Origin: Chitinophagaceae bacterium
Lineage (GTDB): Bacteria; Bacteroidota; Bacteroidia; Chitinophagales; Chitinophagaceae
NCBI GenBank assembly: GCA_016708765.1
Contig: JADJFD010000001.1
Span: 496,001-560,000, forward strand
Direction of reading: 5' to 3'
Length of the DNA: 64,000 bases
The stretch's first letter is position 1. Every line of letters begins with the position of its first letter. This document shows positions 17,801-27,021 of this stretch, piece after piece. Under the pieces are notes generated by a model. It searched no databases, was not told the DNA's origin, and saw only the letters and a program-made list of their open reading frames with translations. The translations under genes were made by a program, and so were the position numbers.

Positions 17801-20317
17801 AACTCCTGAAATTGTATAGGAAGTTGCGATGGCACCACCAATCGGATTCCATGTACCACCACTATTCGTACTTACTTCCCATTGATATCCGGTTACTCCT
17901 GTACCAGCAGCATTAAAGGTTACATTGTTACCAACACATATTGCCTGGCTGGAAGGATTTGTTGTTACAGCTGGCCCTGAACCAGGGTTTATTGTGAATG
18001 TTATATTTCTTGTTTGAACAGGATTACCACCACCAACACCGGTTCCTGTAACAGTAACAACATAGTTGCCAGGGCTTAAAGTAGCCATGCCAGTTAAAGA
18101 AACTGTTGATGATGGTGAACCAGTAGTTAAAGTAGCATTACTGAAAGATACAGTAGGCCCTGCCGGAGCAACTGAACCAGTTAAGTTAATATTACCATTG
18201 AAAGAACCTTGATAAGTAGCTGTTAGGTTTCCTGAAGTCATAACATTTGGAGCAGGGCAACTTGCGGTTACAGCAGGTGGGCTATTAAAAGTAAAACCAT
18301 TTGGTGTTGCTGAAATAATAAAGTCGGCATTAGAAATATCGAAGAAGATATTTCCAATTGCTTCAATTCTAATACGGGCAGTAGAAGTTACGACTGAAGG
18401 TATAGCTAAAGATTCCGAACCGTCATTTGCAGTACTTGCAGAAATAACAGTTGGGTAAGTTAATCCGCCATCAGTAGATAAAGTAATTCTTACATTGGCA
18501 ACATTAAAAGGTGCTGCTGTAGTACCAGCATTATTCCAGGTAATAGTTTGTGAAGTTCCACCAGGATAATTTTCTCCACCATTTGGAGCAGTAACTGCAA
18601 ACGGAGTTGTACCCACGGCATTTACCTGGAATATCGGTGTGCTCTGACAACCATCACCAGCCGAGACAATGCCACCGCCACCGGCACGGTTATCTCTTAC
18701 TGTTAATCTGAATTTCATTGCTCTGGCGACCTGCGGGAGTACTTCTCCTCTTAATCCATCCATTACAGACGGAGCTGCTACTCCAGGATAATTGGCTGCA
18801 ATAACTCTAATATCAGGAAATGTTCTTGATCCCGTAAGTTTCGAAACTCTTGTTCTAAAAAGAGGTCTTGTAGTACTTGTTGCAGCGGAAGTCCATGTTC
18901 CTGCTGCTCCAACATCCCAGCCTTCCCAGTTATAAGTAATTGCATCGCCATTTGCATCTGTCGCTGATGCATCTAATACAAACGGAGTGTTGATTGGAAT
19001 ACTTAGGTTGTTTGTTGTGTTAATAGTTACTACAGGCAATGTGTTGCCAGTAGCTGTTAATACAGCACAACTAGCTCCTCCGCCAGTTGAAACAAAATTT
19101 CCAATCTGATCGAAGCTAATAGCATGAAATATAGGATCACTATTTGGCTGAATATTTTCATTCGCAGAACAGATACCGGCATAAGCCATAATAGTTGTTC
19201 CACCGCCAGGCTCGTAAGAACCCCCAGCACTTGCACAGTTGTTTGAATTGAAAGTATGATTACCTCCAAACTGGTGACCCATTTCATGAGCTACATAATC
19301 AATATCAAAGCCATCACCAATTAGCACTGGTGCACCTGTTGCACCTCTTGCCTTTCCACTTCCACAAACAGCATTTAATTGTGCGAGACCATTGTTATCT
19401 GATGTAAACACATGGCCGATATCATAGTTAGCAAAGCCTATCACATTATCAATATTTGTCTGATTAGCATTCAGCAAAGCGGTATTTATTGTGTTAACAT
19501 AAGGATCAGGCTCTCCATTTGTATATTCAATAAGATCGTTATTAGCTATCAGTACCAATCTGATAGCAAGTTCTACTTCATATACACCTGTGATTCTGTT
19601 GACTGAAGTTACAATTGCAGCATGTGTAGCAGCTGCATTGCCTCCAGCTACTGCAACGGAATACTCATTGGTACAAGCTACTGCCAATCGATAAGTTCTT
19701 AAATTAGTACCAAGACAAGGACCTGCATTTACTATATTTTGTGATTCTTCAATAGGATTTTCATCTACTACTGTGCAAACAAAATCAGACCTTCTTCTAT
19801 TATCTCTCTGGTAATAACTTATATAATTATTAATATCCCGCCTTGCATAAGCGTCAATATAAATCCTTCCATTTGGAGAAAGAACTTGAGCACTAAAACC
19901 AAAATATGGATTGTAGTCAAATCTTATTGTTGCGTACGGGTCGTCAATACCCTGTCCTGCAAAAGTTTTTATTTCAGGGAATTTAGCTTCTAATCCCGGT
20001 TCTTGTATTGAACTTTCCCATACATGGAACCTTGCCATAGAGCCATCTGGCATTGGCAAAGAAATTATTGGGGTGTTGCCTCTGTTATAAAGAATACTGT
20101 TTTCGGATGGCAATGCCCATAAAAAATTTCTCATTGCCGCAACATCCATAGTTGATGTTCTGAATTTCTGAGGGATGATTACTCTCTCCCCTGTTGTCTG
20201 AACTGAATTATTTTCGCCAGCATCTTGAAAGAAACTGTTTTGCGCAAAGACAGCATTCGTTAGGGTAATAAGCAAAAGAGTAAATAAAGAAAATTTGTAA
20301 ATTTTTCTCATAAACAT
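14822..20317 (-). CDS. chimeric ORF: secreted reprolysin-like metalloprotease fused to ABC-F ATPase
   Basis: One uninterrupted 1831-codon frame joins two unrelated proteins. Residues 1-26 are a signal peptide. About 200-430 is a reprolysin-type zinc protease with HEMGHQFGGNHTF near 342 (HExxHxxGxxH) and a Met-turn-like IMAYAGIC. Then come beta domains, and about 780-1220 holds four Ig-like repeats of about 90-100 residues (CxG start, YQW core, YRCV). A T9SS domain starts at about 1249 (KLYPTPNDGRFS) but stops after about 50 residues at LDIAGK. From about 1300 the sequence is an ABC-F protein of the YbiT/EttA group: GANGAGKST near 1322, LLLDEPTNGLD, and LLDQPTNHLD in the second domain. Its normal first ~10 residues are missing. 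The second Walker A is degenerate (LLSRDPLAITAFF), as seen in this ABC-F subgroup. A signal peptide on a cytosolic ribosome-associated ATPase makes no functional sense, so this is a deletion junction or assembly error near 16410. Confidence 0.5.
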   Translation of the reverse strand: MFMRKIYKFSLFTLLLITLTNAVFAQNSFFQDAGENNSVQTTGERVIIPQKFRTSTMDVAAMRNFLWALPSENSILYNRGNTPIISLPMPDGSMARFHVWESSIQEPGLEAKFPEIKTFAGQGIDDPYATIRFDYNPYFGFSAQVLSPNGRIYIDAYARRDINNYISYYQRDNRRRSDFVCTVVDENPIEESQNIVNAGPCLGTNLRTYRLAVACTNEYSVAVAGGNAAATHAAIVTSVNRITGVYEVELAIRLVLIANNDLIEYTNGEPDPYVNTINTALLNANQTNIDNVIGFANYDIGHVFTSDNNGLAQLNAVCGSGKARGATGAPVLIGDGFDIDYVAHEMGHQFGGNHTFNSNNCASAGGSYEPGGGTTIMAYAGICSANENIQPNSDPIFHAISFDQIGNFVSTGGGASCAVLTATGNTLPVVTINTTNNLSIPINTPFVLDASATDANGDAITYNWEGWDVGAAGTWTSAATSTTRPLFRTRVSKLTGSRTFPDIRVIAANYPGVAAPSVMDGLRGEVLPQVARAMKFRLTVRDNRAGGGGIVSAGDGCQSTPIFQVNAVGTTPFAVTAPNGGENYPGGTSQTITWNNAGTTAAPFNVANVRITLSTDGGLTYPTVISASTANDGSESLAIPSVVTSTARIRIEAIGNIFFDISNADFIISATPNGFTFNSPPAVTASCPAPNVMTSGNLTATYQGSFNGNINLTGSVAPAGPTVSFSNATLTTGSPSSTVSLTGMATLSPGNYVVTVTGTGVGGGNPVQTRNITFTINPGSGPAVTTNPSSQAICVGNNVTFNAAGTGVTGYQWEVSTNSGGTWNPIGGAIATSYTISGVTVGLNNNQYRCVLTGQCGTSNTNPAILTVNTLPNIGGQPSSIAVCSGSSASFAVTATGTGITYQWQISTTGMGGTYSNLSNVAPYSNVGTATLTINPTTTGLSGNYYRCVVTGTCTPPATSNPALLTVNSSVTVTGNPSDQTICEGTGTSFTAAASGSGLIFQWEVSTNGGSTWNNVVNNANYAGATTPTLTLTNVPPTFNNYRYRNNITSPPCTPGITTAATLTVNTFPVIISHPSNLTICEGANSTFTVGATTGVGALTYQWQFRQTPASAWVNISGATSSSFSQSSVIGQNGYQFRAVVTAGCGSSNSNPATITVNAFPVASISNLPTTLCLSDPAYSLTASLAGGVWNGPGVTGNSFSPSAAGLGTKTINYVLTNAGCVTTKTSIIQVNECADRHLRLYEFQAFKLYPTPNDGRFSIRLNSDLYNTLGVRIYNSLGQQVHAEQFSGLTYGSVVSLDIAGKRVLFEDVNLNFTKGNCYGVIGANGAGKSTFLKILSGEIEPNKGSVEITPGERLAVLKQNQFQFDEELVLNTVMMGHSKLWAIAKERETIYALADFTEENGMRAGELEAEFGEIGGYTAESDAATLLGELGVTEQYHQSLMKDIPSNLKVRVLLAQAIFGNPDILLLDEPTNGLDIETIGWLENFLAEYENVVLVVSHDRHFLDAVCTHITDVDRQKIKIFTGNYTFWYESSQLMARQISDKNKKTEDKRQALIDFIARFSANASKSKQATSRKKALEKLSIDEIEPSYRKYPGIIFQQLREVGNQILNVEKLKKSVDGRVLFSNVTFTVNKGDKIALLSRDPLAITAFFNIITAEEIADSGSYEWGTTVTHAYLPQENNEFFNGEDNLMDWLRQYVPSHVTDVDEPFLRGFLGKMLFSGDDVMKKTNVLSGGEKVRCMLSRMMLQSPNVILLDQPTNHLDLESIQAFNEQCTDYKGIILLTSHDHTFMQTVANRVIELTPNGIIDRLMTFDEYLEDDRVKTVKEELYK

Positions 20318-20432
20318 TTTTTTTAGTAAATAATTGAGTCGGGAAACAGCTACTGTATTCCAAAACCCAGAACCAACTTAACGGGTTAAAAGTACGCAAA
20401 AAATGTAATTCTTGGTTTTGCTTGTTACCCAC

Positions 20433-20466
20433 AAAAAATCCTGCCACTTTAAAAGAAGCAGGATTT
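20433..20466 (-). terminator. terminator of the groES-groEL operon
   Basis: A 9-bp perfect stem (20436-20444 with 20458-20466) with a minus-strand T-run, 24 bp after the groEL stop. Confidence 0.5.
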
Positions 20467-20489
20467 ATAATTAATAGTTCAGAAAAATA

Positions 20490-22126
20490 TTAGTAGCCCA
20501 TTCCACCCATATCAGGTGCACCATGCGAATGAGCAGCTTCTTCTTTCTTTGGTTTGTCAGCAACTACAGCTTCTGTAGTTAATAACATACCTGCAATTGA
20601 AGCAGCATTTTCTAAAGCAACACGGCTTACTTTAGTTGGATCAATAACACCAGCTTTAAACATATTCTCATATACTTCAGTACGGGCATTAAATCCAAAA
20701 TCACCTTTTCCTTCTTTAATCCTCTGAACAACAATAGAACCATCTATTCCTGCATTAGCAGTCAAAATACGGATTGGCTCTTCTAATGCACGGCGAACGA
20801 TTGCCATACCTGTTTGCTCATCAGCAATTTGTCCTTTTACTTTTGCATCAAGACTTTGGATTGCACGGATATAAGCAACTCCACCACCTGGAACAATACC
20901 TTCTTCAACCGCTGCTCTTGTTGCATGTAATGCATCGTCAACACGGTCTTTCTTTTCTTTCATTTCCATTTCGGTAGCAGCACCAATATAAAGAACAGCA
21001 ACACCACCAGCTAACTTAGCAAGACGTTCCTGTAATTTTTCTTTATCGTAATCAGAAGTTGTATTTTCTACCTGAGCTTTGATTTGATTTACTCTTGCAG
21101 TGATATCGGCTTTCTTTCCTTTGCCACCAACGATTGTTGTATTGTCTTTATCGATAGTAACTGAAGCAGCCTGACCTAATGAAGTAAGATCAGCACCTTC
21201 TAATTTGTGACCTAATTCTTCGCTGATTACTGTACCTGCAGTAAGAATTGCAATGTCAGTCAACATTTCTTTTCTTCTATCACCAAAACCTGGAGCTTTA
21301 ACGGCTGCCACTTTTATAGTACCACGAAGTTTGTTTACAACTAATGTTGCTAGTGCTTCGCCTTCTAAATCTTCAGCAATAATCAATAATGGACGTCCGC
21401 TTTGTGCAACTTTCTCTAGAATATGAAGAATATCTTTCATTGCAGAAATCTTCTTATCATATATTAAGATATAAGGATTCTCCAATTCAGCCTGCATTTT
21501 TTCGCTATTTGTAACGAAATATGGAGACACATAACCACGGTCAAATTGCATACCTTCTACTACATCAACAGTAGTATCAGTTCCTTTTGCTTCTTCAACA
21601 GTGATTACACCTTCTTTACCAACTTTTGCAAATGCTTCAGCAATCAGCTTACCAATTGTCTCATCATTGTTAGCAGAGATTGAAGCTACTTGTTGAATTT
21701 TTTTACTGTCGTTGCCAACAGTCTGGCTTTGACTCTTCAGATTTTCTACAACCAAAGCAACCGCTTTATCGATTCCTCTTTTCAAATCCATTGGATTTGC
21801 ACCAGCAGCAACCATTTTCAGACCTTCACTGATAATTGATTGTGCCAACACCGTAGCAGTGGTAGTACCATCACCTGCAATATCTGCAGTTTTAGAAGCT
21901 ACTTCTTTTACCATCTGAGCACCCATGTTTTCAATCGGGTCTTCCAGTTCAATTTCTTTTGCTACCGTTACACCATCTTTAGTAACCTGTGGTGCGCCGA
22001 ATTTTTTCTCTATAACTACGTTACGACCTTTTGGTCCTAATGTTACTTTAACTGCGTTGGCAAGTGTATCAACGCCTTTTTCATTCTATTTCTTGCTTCT
22101 ATGTCGAAGAAGATTTGCTTTGCCAT
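20490..22126 (-). CDS. groEL: chaperonin GroEL, frame broken near the N-terminus
   Basis: GroEL forms the double-ring cage that folds proteins with ATP and GroES. The long frame begins only at MGAQMVKEVASKTAD, but the missing N-terminus is present in another frame from ATG 22126 (MAKQIFFDIEARNRMKK). The two join if one A is added to the A5 run (T5 on the plus strand, 22077-22081), restoring RMKKGVDTLANAVKV and a protein of exactly 545 residues, the family length. Motifs DGTTTATVLA, GPKGRNVVIEKKFGAP (restored part) and the C-terminal GGMGY repeat are present. It is the only groEL seen in the window and is essential in nearly all bacteria, so a sequencing error is most likely. The operon order groES-groEL is normal, with 97 bp between the genes. 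Confidence 0.5.
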
Positions 22127-22223
22127 AATATTTGATTTGTTAATTAATTAATTTGATGATTTGGAAATGAAGTTGAAAATTGAAATAGCCATTATCGAAT
22201 TGGCACATTTTCAAATTTCCAAA

Positions 22224-22505
22224 TTACACTATCGCCAGAATATCCGACTCTCTCATAATAAGATAATCCTGTCCGTCAATCTGAATTTCTGTACCGGCAT
22301 ATTTACCATACAAAACAGTGTTACCAGCTTTTACTGTTACCGGCTCATCTTTTTTACCTGGTCCGGCAGCAACAACAGTTCCACGTTGTGGTTTTTCTTT
22401 CGCAGTATCTGGGATAATGATTCCACCGGATGATTTTTCTTCGGCAGCGTCAGCCTTTACGATTACTCTGTCATGGAGTGGAGTAACGCTTACTTTTTTA
22501 GCCAT
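22224..22505 (-). CDS. groES: co-chaperonin GroES
   Basis: A 93-residue GroES, the heptameric lid of the GroEL cage. It starts MAKKVSVTPLHDRVIVKADAAEEKSSGGIIIPDTAKEKPQ, quoted as two parts: the LHDRVIV strand (residues 10-16), and the mobile loop with the GroEL-binding GGIIIPD at 27-33. GPGKKDE and the C-terminal DYLIMRESDILAIV complete the fold. It is first in the groES-groEL operon. A Bacteroidota -7 box lies about 55 bp upstream and a perfect inverted repeat lies further up. The call is secure. Confidence 0.5.
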   Translation of the reverse strand: MAKKVSVTPLHDRVIVKADAAEEKSSGGIIIPDTAKEKPQRGTVVAAGPGKKDEPVTVKAGNTVLYGKYAGTEIQIDGQDYLIMRESDILAIV

Positions 22506-22559
22506 AATTGTATTGATTTTTGATTTTTTGAATAATTATTCCCTAAGAATTTGGGACGG

Positions 22560-22567
22560 CAAAGGTA
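22560..22567 (-). promoter_or_regulatory. -7 promoter box for groESL
   Basis: On the minus strand this reads TACCTTTG, a full match to TAnnTTTG, 55 nt before the groES ATG. No TTG lies at the usual 19-21 nt upstream, so an alternative -33 or an activator may be used. Confidence 0.5.
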
Positions 22568-22598
22568 GGGCGAATAACATGCCGTAGTGATATTATAA

Positions 22599-22617
22599 GT
22601 CAAAATTTCATTTTGAC
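22599..22617. promoter_or_regulatory. perfect inverted repeat upstream of groES, possible heat-shock operator
   Basis: GTCAAAAT and ATTTTGAC, 8 bp each, separated by TTC. It is centred about 44 bp upstream of the -7 box. Position suggests a regulator site; the regulator is unknown. Confidence 0.5.
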
Positions 22618-22782
22618 AGACATTAATGGTTGAAATTGGTGATATGACAAGTACTCTGCGACAAAATTTCATGCTTTATAATGCTCGTTGTCCACTAACC
22701 TCAAAAAACATATAATAAATGTGTTCAGAACTAAAAGTACTAACATCCTTATAAAAGCCTTTTTTCATTTTTTAAACTCCAA

Positions 22783-22823
22783 AAAAAATCCCGCAAACCA
22801 GTTATTTGTAACCAGATTTGCGG
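22783..22823 (-). terminator. terminator of the BNR/VPS10 protein gene
   Basis: A CCGCAAA/TTTGCGG stem (22791-22797 with 22817-22823) with an inner GTTA/TAAC pair, followed on the minus strand by a run of eight T (22782-22789 on the plus strand as A), 38 bp after the stop. Confidence 0.5.
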
Positions 22824-22860
22824 AACTATTCAATTACTTATCAAGATTCGTCGATACAGT

Positions 22861-25800
22861 TTATTGGTGTAAAACATTTGAAATGAATCGGTTTCCATCT
22901 ACAAAAATTTCTAGCTTATAAATACCTCTACCAAGACTTTGAGGAGTATTGAAAAGAACTTGTTGACCTGGAGTATTCATTTGCTGCCGAGATGCTATTC
23001 TCCCACTCATATCGAATAAACGCAAATCTACTCTGCCAGAAGGAGCTTTTATAAATCGTATCAATAAATTATCCTTAAAAGGATTTCCTAATACAATAAT
23101 TCCTTGTTTTGCATCAGGGACTTTTAGTAGTACGATATTGCTAATCTTATCTTTACCATCTAAATCAATACTCCTTAAACGGTAGTAGTTCTTTTCTGTC
23201 AATGGCTCTTTGTCTTCATACAAATAATTTCTTTCTGAATTGCTATTACCTGCAGCGGCAATTGCTACGAGTTTCCTGAAGTTTATGCCATCAAATGATT
23301 TCTGTATTTCAAACTCTTTACTATTAAATTCTGTAGAAGTTGACCACTCAAGAATTGCTTTTTTATCTTGCAGCCTTCCAGTAAACTTTGTAAGGGTAAC
23401 TGGTAACACTTCCAGTGAAGTAGTTTTCCACATACCATATCCATGTGTTCCAACAAGTAAATTATTATCAGATGTACGTAAAGCAAGGCTTGACACTACG
23501 GCGTTGCCCATTTCTGTCGGTCCTTCTTGAGTCCAGTTTATAGACCCGGGAAGACCATCGGAAGTATAAAGTCCTACTGAAGTACCTACAAAATATTGAA
23601 CTCCTGTGGGAGTTACAACAATTGCAGAACTGCGAAATGACGGAAGGGTTAAAGATCCCTCGATATTTGTCCAGGTTGGAGTGGCGGAATTCGCATTTCC
23701 TGTCCACCATACATTACCCGTAACTCCATAATTTGAAAACGTCACAATTACAGTATCATCATTTCTTGGATTAACGGCAATACTACTTATATATCCTACA
23801 GGAAAACTTCCTCCAGTTATATTAACCGGGCTTGTGGCTGCCCCAGCACCTGTTGGGTCGTCCAATCGATAAACTCTTCCATTCGATGTTCCAAAAAACA
23901 AACTAGAAGTTGCGGCATTATATGTGCCACGGGAAGGAGTTAATACCGTAATATCATTAGCAGCACCAACAGCCGTAGCAACCCCTGTCATAGAAGTCCA
24001 CGTCGCAGATGCAACTGTAGAAGCTGATGTTGTTCTGTAAAGAGCATTGTCATTTGCATAATATAATCTTTCCGTATTATCCTGATCCAGTTTGAATAGC
24101 GTTACAAATAATTCTCCGACGGTTCCGCCCTCTCCTGTCGGAGTAATAGTAGTTCCAAAACCTGAGCCTGAAGTGGAATTCCTTCGATAAATTGGCCCTT
24201 GTTGAGTACCAACATATTCATATTGAATAGTTGGATTAGGATTTGAAAGTCCGACAGAAACCCCATCGCCAGAAAAGATATTTTCATAAGTAGTTCCTGT
24301 CCCTCCAACATTTCTGGTTGTTCCATTATCCTGTGCTCCTCCAATCACTTTATTATTTCCGGATCTTGGGTCAATATCCACATAATAATATTGGTATGTT
24401 CTGTAACCAATGTTTATCTGCGACCAAGCAACTGTACCAGCTAGATTATTTATTGTTCTTTGAATTCCTCCATCATTTCCACACAACATTATTGATGAGT
24501 TTCCCGGTTGAAAAACAAATGAATGGATATCAGGGTGTGAGTTTGTGTATTGAGCATAACCAGCAGCACTTGCGTAGCCGCCAATTCTTGTCCATGTAGC
24601 GCCTGCATCTGTTGACCGGTATGCATTTGTACCACCAATGAATACGGTGTTGGCATCATCAGGTTTTACGGCAACCACTAAATCATATCCGCCCTGCGCA
24701 GAAAAGGGGTCATTTCCATCTGAACAACCGACTTCGTCAGGTAAGGTTGTAGAAAGATTTGTCCAAGAGGTTGTTGCATTGTCCCATCTAAAAAGTTCTG
24801 CCTCAGTTGCTGCTCCAGGACAAGCCACACTATTTGATGTGAAGTATAAAGCACAAACGATGTCTTCATTACTTGGAGCTATGGCTAATACAACTCTACC
24901 ATATGTACCATTTGCATTCCAGCCAGCTGGTGTACCCCCTGGTCCTGCAATTCTTGTCCATGAACCGAATGCTCCAGTTGTTGATGTCCAGACACCATCA
25001 AAATTTAAAAGATTAGCAGTGCCTGCAAATCCTGCATAAAATCTACCTGTACTTGTAACAACAATATCTGTATGTTGATTAGTATTAGCTAATGTTCCGT
25101 TTAGAACTGATGCCCAAGTAGTCCCACCATCAGTTGATCTTCTAATTGTTGCCGGACATGCTATGTAAACATCGCCATTTACAGGATTCACAATAACTTT
25201 TGTAATAAAATCTGCAGGCGTTGAAAATGTTTCTATAGGTGTGGTGTTTGAGTTTGTAAGTCTCGTCCAAGTTTCACCATTATCAGTTGATTTATATACT
25301 CCATTACCAGAATAAAAAGCGCCTGAACCACTGGCTGAATTACCAGAGGCTTCCCCAACTCCATAATACCATGTATCCTGAAAACCAACTCTGGTATCCT
25401 GTGCAAAACTCGTACAACTAAAATGATCTCCGATAGGGCTTTTCCTTACCCATGTAGCTCCATTATCTGTTGATTTATAAATACCACCACTAACACCACC
25501 GGCAAGAATTGTTTGATTGCTTGTTCCATTATACCTCACATCATAAACAATAGCACGGGTACGTCCACCCAAATTATTTGGACCCTGAAAGGTATAGGTG
25601 TTGGCAGCAATTCGATTAGCGAAAAGTCGTGAATCAAATATTTGAGCAGCTTGAGCTTTTTCTGCTTCAAAAACTCCTTCCGGAATTTTTCCTGTAGCAG
25701 GGTTTTTAATCATATTAAACTCATATTCCATTGCTCCATTAAAATCAGTAGACCTTTCTTCATGTGGTCTTTCAATTTTAGTATCAGTATTATTTTCCTT

Positions 25801-25890
25801 GGAAATTTGGTGACAGGATGTAATAAAAGAAAGGAAGAAAAACAAAGGAGCAAAAAAACAAACCATTGAAAAGATTGGGACTTTTTTCAT
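22861..25890 (-). CDS. exported BNR/VPS10-like beta-propeller protein with T9SS sorting domain
   Basis: A 1009-residue extracellular protein. The N-terminus has a signal peptide whose end, SFITSC, also fits a lipobox with Cys at about 26. Residues about 95-830 form beta-propeller blades of the BNR/sortilin (VPS10) type: Asp-box repeats such as STDNGATWV, STDNGETWT, STDGGTTWA and STDAGATWT, with GGVSGGIYKS near the start. The C-terminus (about 930-1009, IIVLGNPFKDN and later ending RFISNVLHQ) is a T9SS type A domain. Such propellers occur in exo-sialidase-like and xyloglucanase-like families, but no catalytic set is visible. Probable role: surface binding or processing of a polymer. It is monocistronic, with its own terminator. 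Confidence 0.5.
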   Translation of the reverse strand: MKKVPIFSMVCFFAPLFFFLSFITSCHQISKENNTDTKIERPHEERSTDFNGAMEYEFNMIKNPATGKIPEGVFEAEKAQAAQIFDSRLFANRIAANTYTFQGPNNLGGRTRAIVYDVRYNGTSNQTILAGGVSGGIYKSTDNGATWVRKSPIGDHFSCTSFAQDTRVGFQDTWYYGVGEASGNSASGSGAFYSGNGVYKSTDNGETWTRLTNSNTTPIETFSTPADFITKVIVNPVNGDVYIACPATIRRSTDGGTTWASVLNGTLANTNQHTDIVVTSTGRFYAGFAGTANLLNFDGVWTSTTGAFGSWTRIAGPGGTPAGWNANGTYGRVVLAIAPSNEDIVCALYFTSNSVACPGAATEAELFRWDNATTSWTNLSTTLPDEVGCSDGNDPFSAQGGYDLVVAVKPDDANTVFIGGTNAYRSTDAGATWTRIGGYASAAGYAQYTNSHPDIHSFVFQPGNSSIMLCGNDGGIQRTINNLAGTVAWSQINIGYRTYQYYYVDIDPRSGNNKVIGGAQDNGTTRNVGGTGTTYENIFSGDGVSVGLSNPNPTIQYEYVGTQQGPIYRRNSTSGSGFGTTITPTGEGGTVGELFVTLFKLDQDNTERLYYANDNALYRTTSASTVASATWTSMTGVATAVGAANDITVLTPSRGTYNAATSSLFFGTSNGRVYRLDDPTGAGAATSPVNITGGSFPVGYISSIAVNPRNDDTVIVTFSNYGVTGNVWWTGNANSATPTWTNIEGSLTLPSFRSSAIVVTPTGVQYFVGTSVGLYTSDGLPGSINWTQEGPTEMGNAVVSSLALRTSDNNLLVGTHGYGMWKTTSLEVLPVTLTKFTGRLQDKKAILEWSTSTEFNSKEFEIQKSFDGINFRKLVAIAAAGNSNSERNYLYEDKEPLTEKNYYRLRSIDLDGKDKISNIVLLKVPDAKQGIIVLGNPFKDNLLIRFIKAPSGRVDLRLFDMSGRIASRQQMNTPGQQVLFNTPQSLGRGIYKLEIFVDGNRFISNVLHQ

Positions 25891-26015
25891 ATACTGGATT
25901 TTAAATAAAGTTGATATTTATTTTAAAACTAATCTTTTAATTTCTTTTATAAAAGGAAACAATACTACTCTGCAGAAATTCAATTATCTTCGCCCTTCCA
26001 AACAGCTCTTAAGCA

Positions 26016-26940
26016 ATGATTAGCAGAAGAAATATCCGAGTTAAAGTAATGCAGACCATTTACACGGTTTCCTCCCTTGAAATGGCTATAAAAAATTCTG
26101 AAGCACAAAAAATATTGCAAAAGCATATTGACGAATCCCGTTCTTTATTTGTTTACCTTATTTATTTTTTAACGGAAGTAATTCGTTACGCTGAAAAAGA
26201 TGCTCATCAAAAAGCATCGAAGCACTTACCTACAGCTGAAGATCTTAGCACCAATACAAAAATTGCCGGCAATGAATTGCTCTGGAAAATATTAGAGGAT
26301 CCTGCATTAAAGGAACAATTTGCAAGTGATAAGCCAGAACTTAGTACCGATAAAGAACTTATAAAAAAAGTGTACCTGAAACTGAAAGAAACTGCCGAGT
26401 ACAAAACTTACATATCATCTTCTGCGAGAGAGAAAAAAGAAGAAGGCAAAATCATTGAATTTATTTTAAATGATCTTATGCTGGACAACGAACTTTTTGT
26501 ATCGCATATTGAGGAAAATTTTTCAAACTGGGATGATGATGGAGAAATGGTGATACAATTACTTGCAGGGTATCTGCAAAAACCTGGTTCTATTAATTTT
26601 AATGAGTTGATGTCGAAAGATAAAGTTGATTTTGCAAAAGGCTTGTTGGAAACTGTGTTGGAAAAAATGATATGTTACAAGAAATCATCAAACCAAAACT
26701 AAAAAATTGGGACCCGAACGTATCGCTGTTTTGGATATGATAATGATGAAAATGGGTGTGTCTGAATTTTTATTTTTCGAAACAATTCCGCCAAAAGTAA
26801 CCATCAACGAATACATTGACCTAGCCAAGGATTACAGCACACAACAAAGTGGACAGTTTGTAAACGGAATTCTTGATAATATCCATAAAGAATTGGTGCT
26901 GCAAGGCAAAATGCAAAAAGTTGAATACAAAAAAGGCTAA
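26016..26940 (+). CDS. nusB: transcription antitermination factor NusB, two frame breaks
   Basis: NusB binds boxA RNA with S10 (NusE) in rRNA antitermination. Three frame pieces make one protein: 26016 to about 26660 starts MISRRNIRVKVMQTIY, a short middle segment reads NDMLQEIIKPKLKNWD, and from about 26716 comes PERIAVLDMIMMKMGVSEF, the conserved NusB core helix. Adding one A to the run 26662-26667 and one C to 26713-26715 joins all three and gives 308 residues, the normal length for Bacteroidota NusB, which carry a long N-terminal extension. A TATCTTCG box at 25985-25992 is a near match to the -7 element. Taken as an artefact unless reads confirm the breaks. Confidence 0.5.
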
Positions 26941-26969
26941 CACCAAATCAGGCCTGCTTTTGAGTTATT

Positions 26970-27000
26970 TTGTCAGGCAATCAACTATGCTTTACATTTG
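26970..27000 (+). promoter_or_regulatory. promoter for the DUF1573-yajC genes
   Basis: TTG at 26970-26972, 20-nt spacer, TACATTTG at 26993-27000; the ATG follows 22 nt later. A full match to the Bacteroidota consensus. Confidence 0.5.
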
Positions 27001-27021
27001 CACTTCTAAAAATGTATTTAA

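Larger units (their letters stand above)
22506..22860. other. 355-bp groES upstream region
   Basis: No gene seen. It holds the groES -7 box (22560-22567), a perfect 8-bp inverted repeat (22599-22617), a second copy of the 11-mer CAAAATTTCAT at 22662-22672, and the terminator of the next minus-strand gene (22783-22823). No CIRCE operator (TTAGCACTC, 9 nt, GAGTGCTAA) is present. Confidence 0.5.

Noticed and set aside
22506..22660. CIRCE/HrcA operator upstream of groES
   Set aside because: The TTAGCACTC inverted repeat is not present.
26707..26940. Separate small gene after nusB
   Set aside because: It is the C-terminal half of NusB in another frame.
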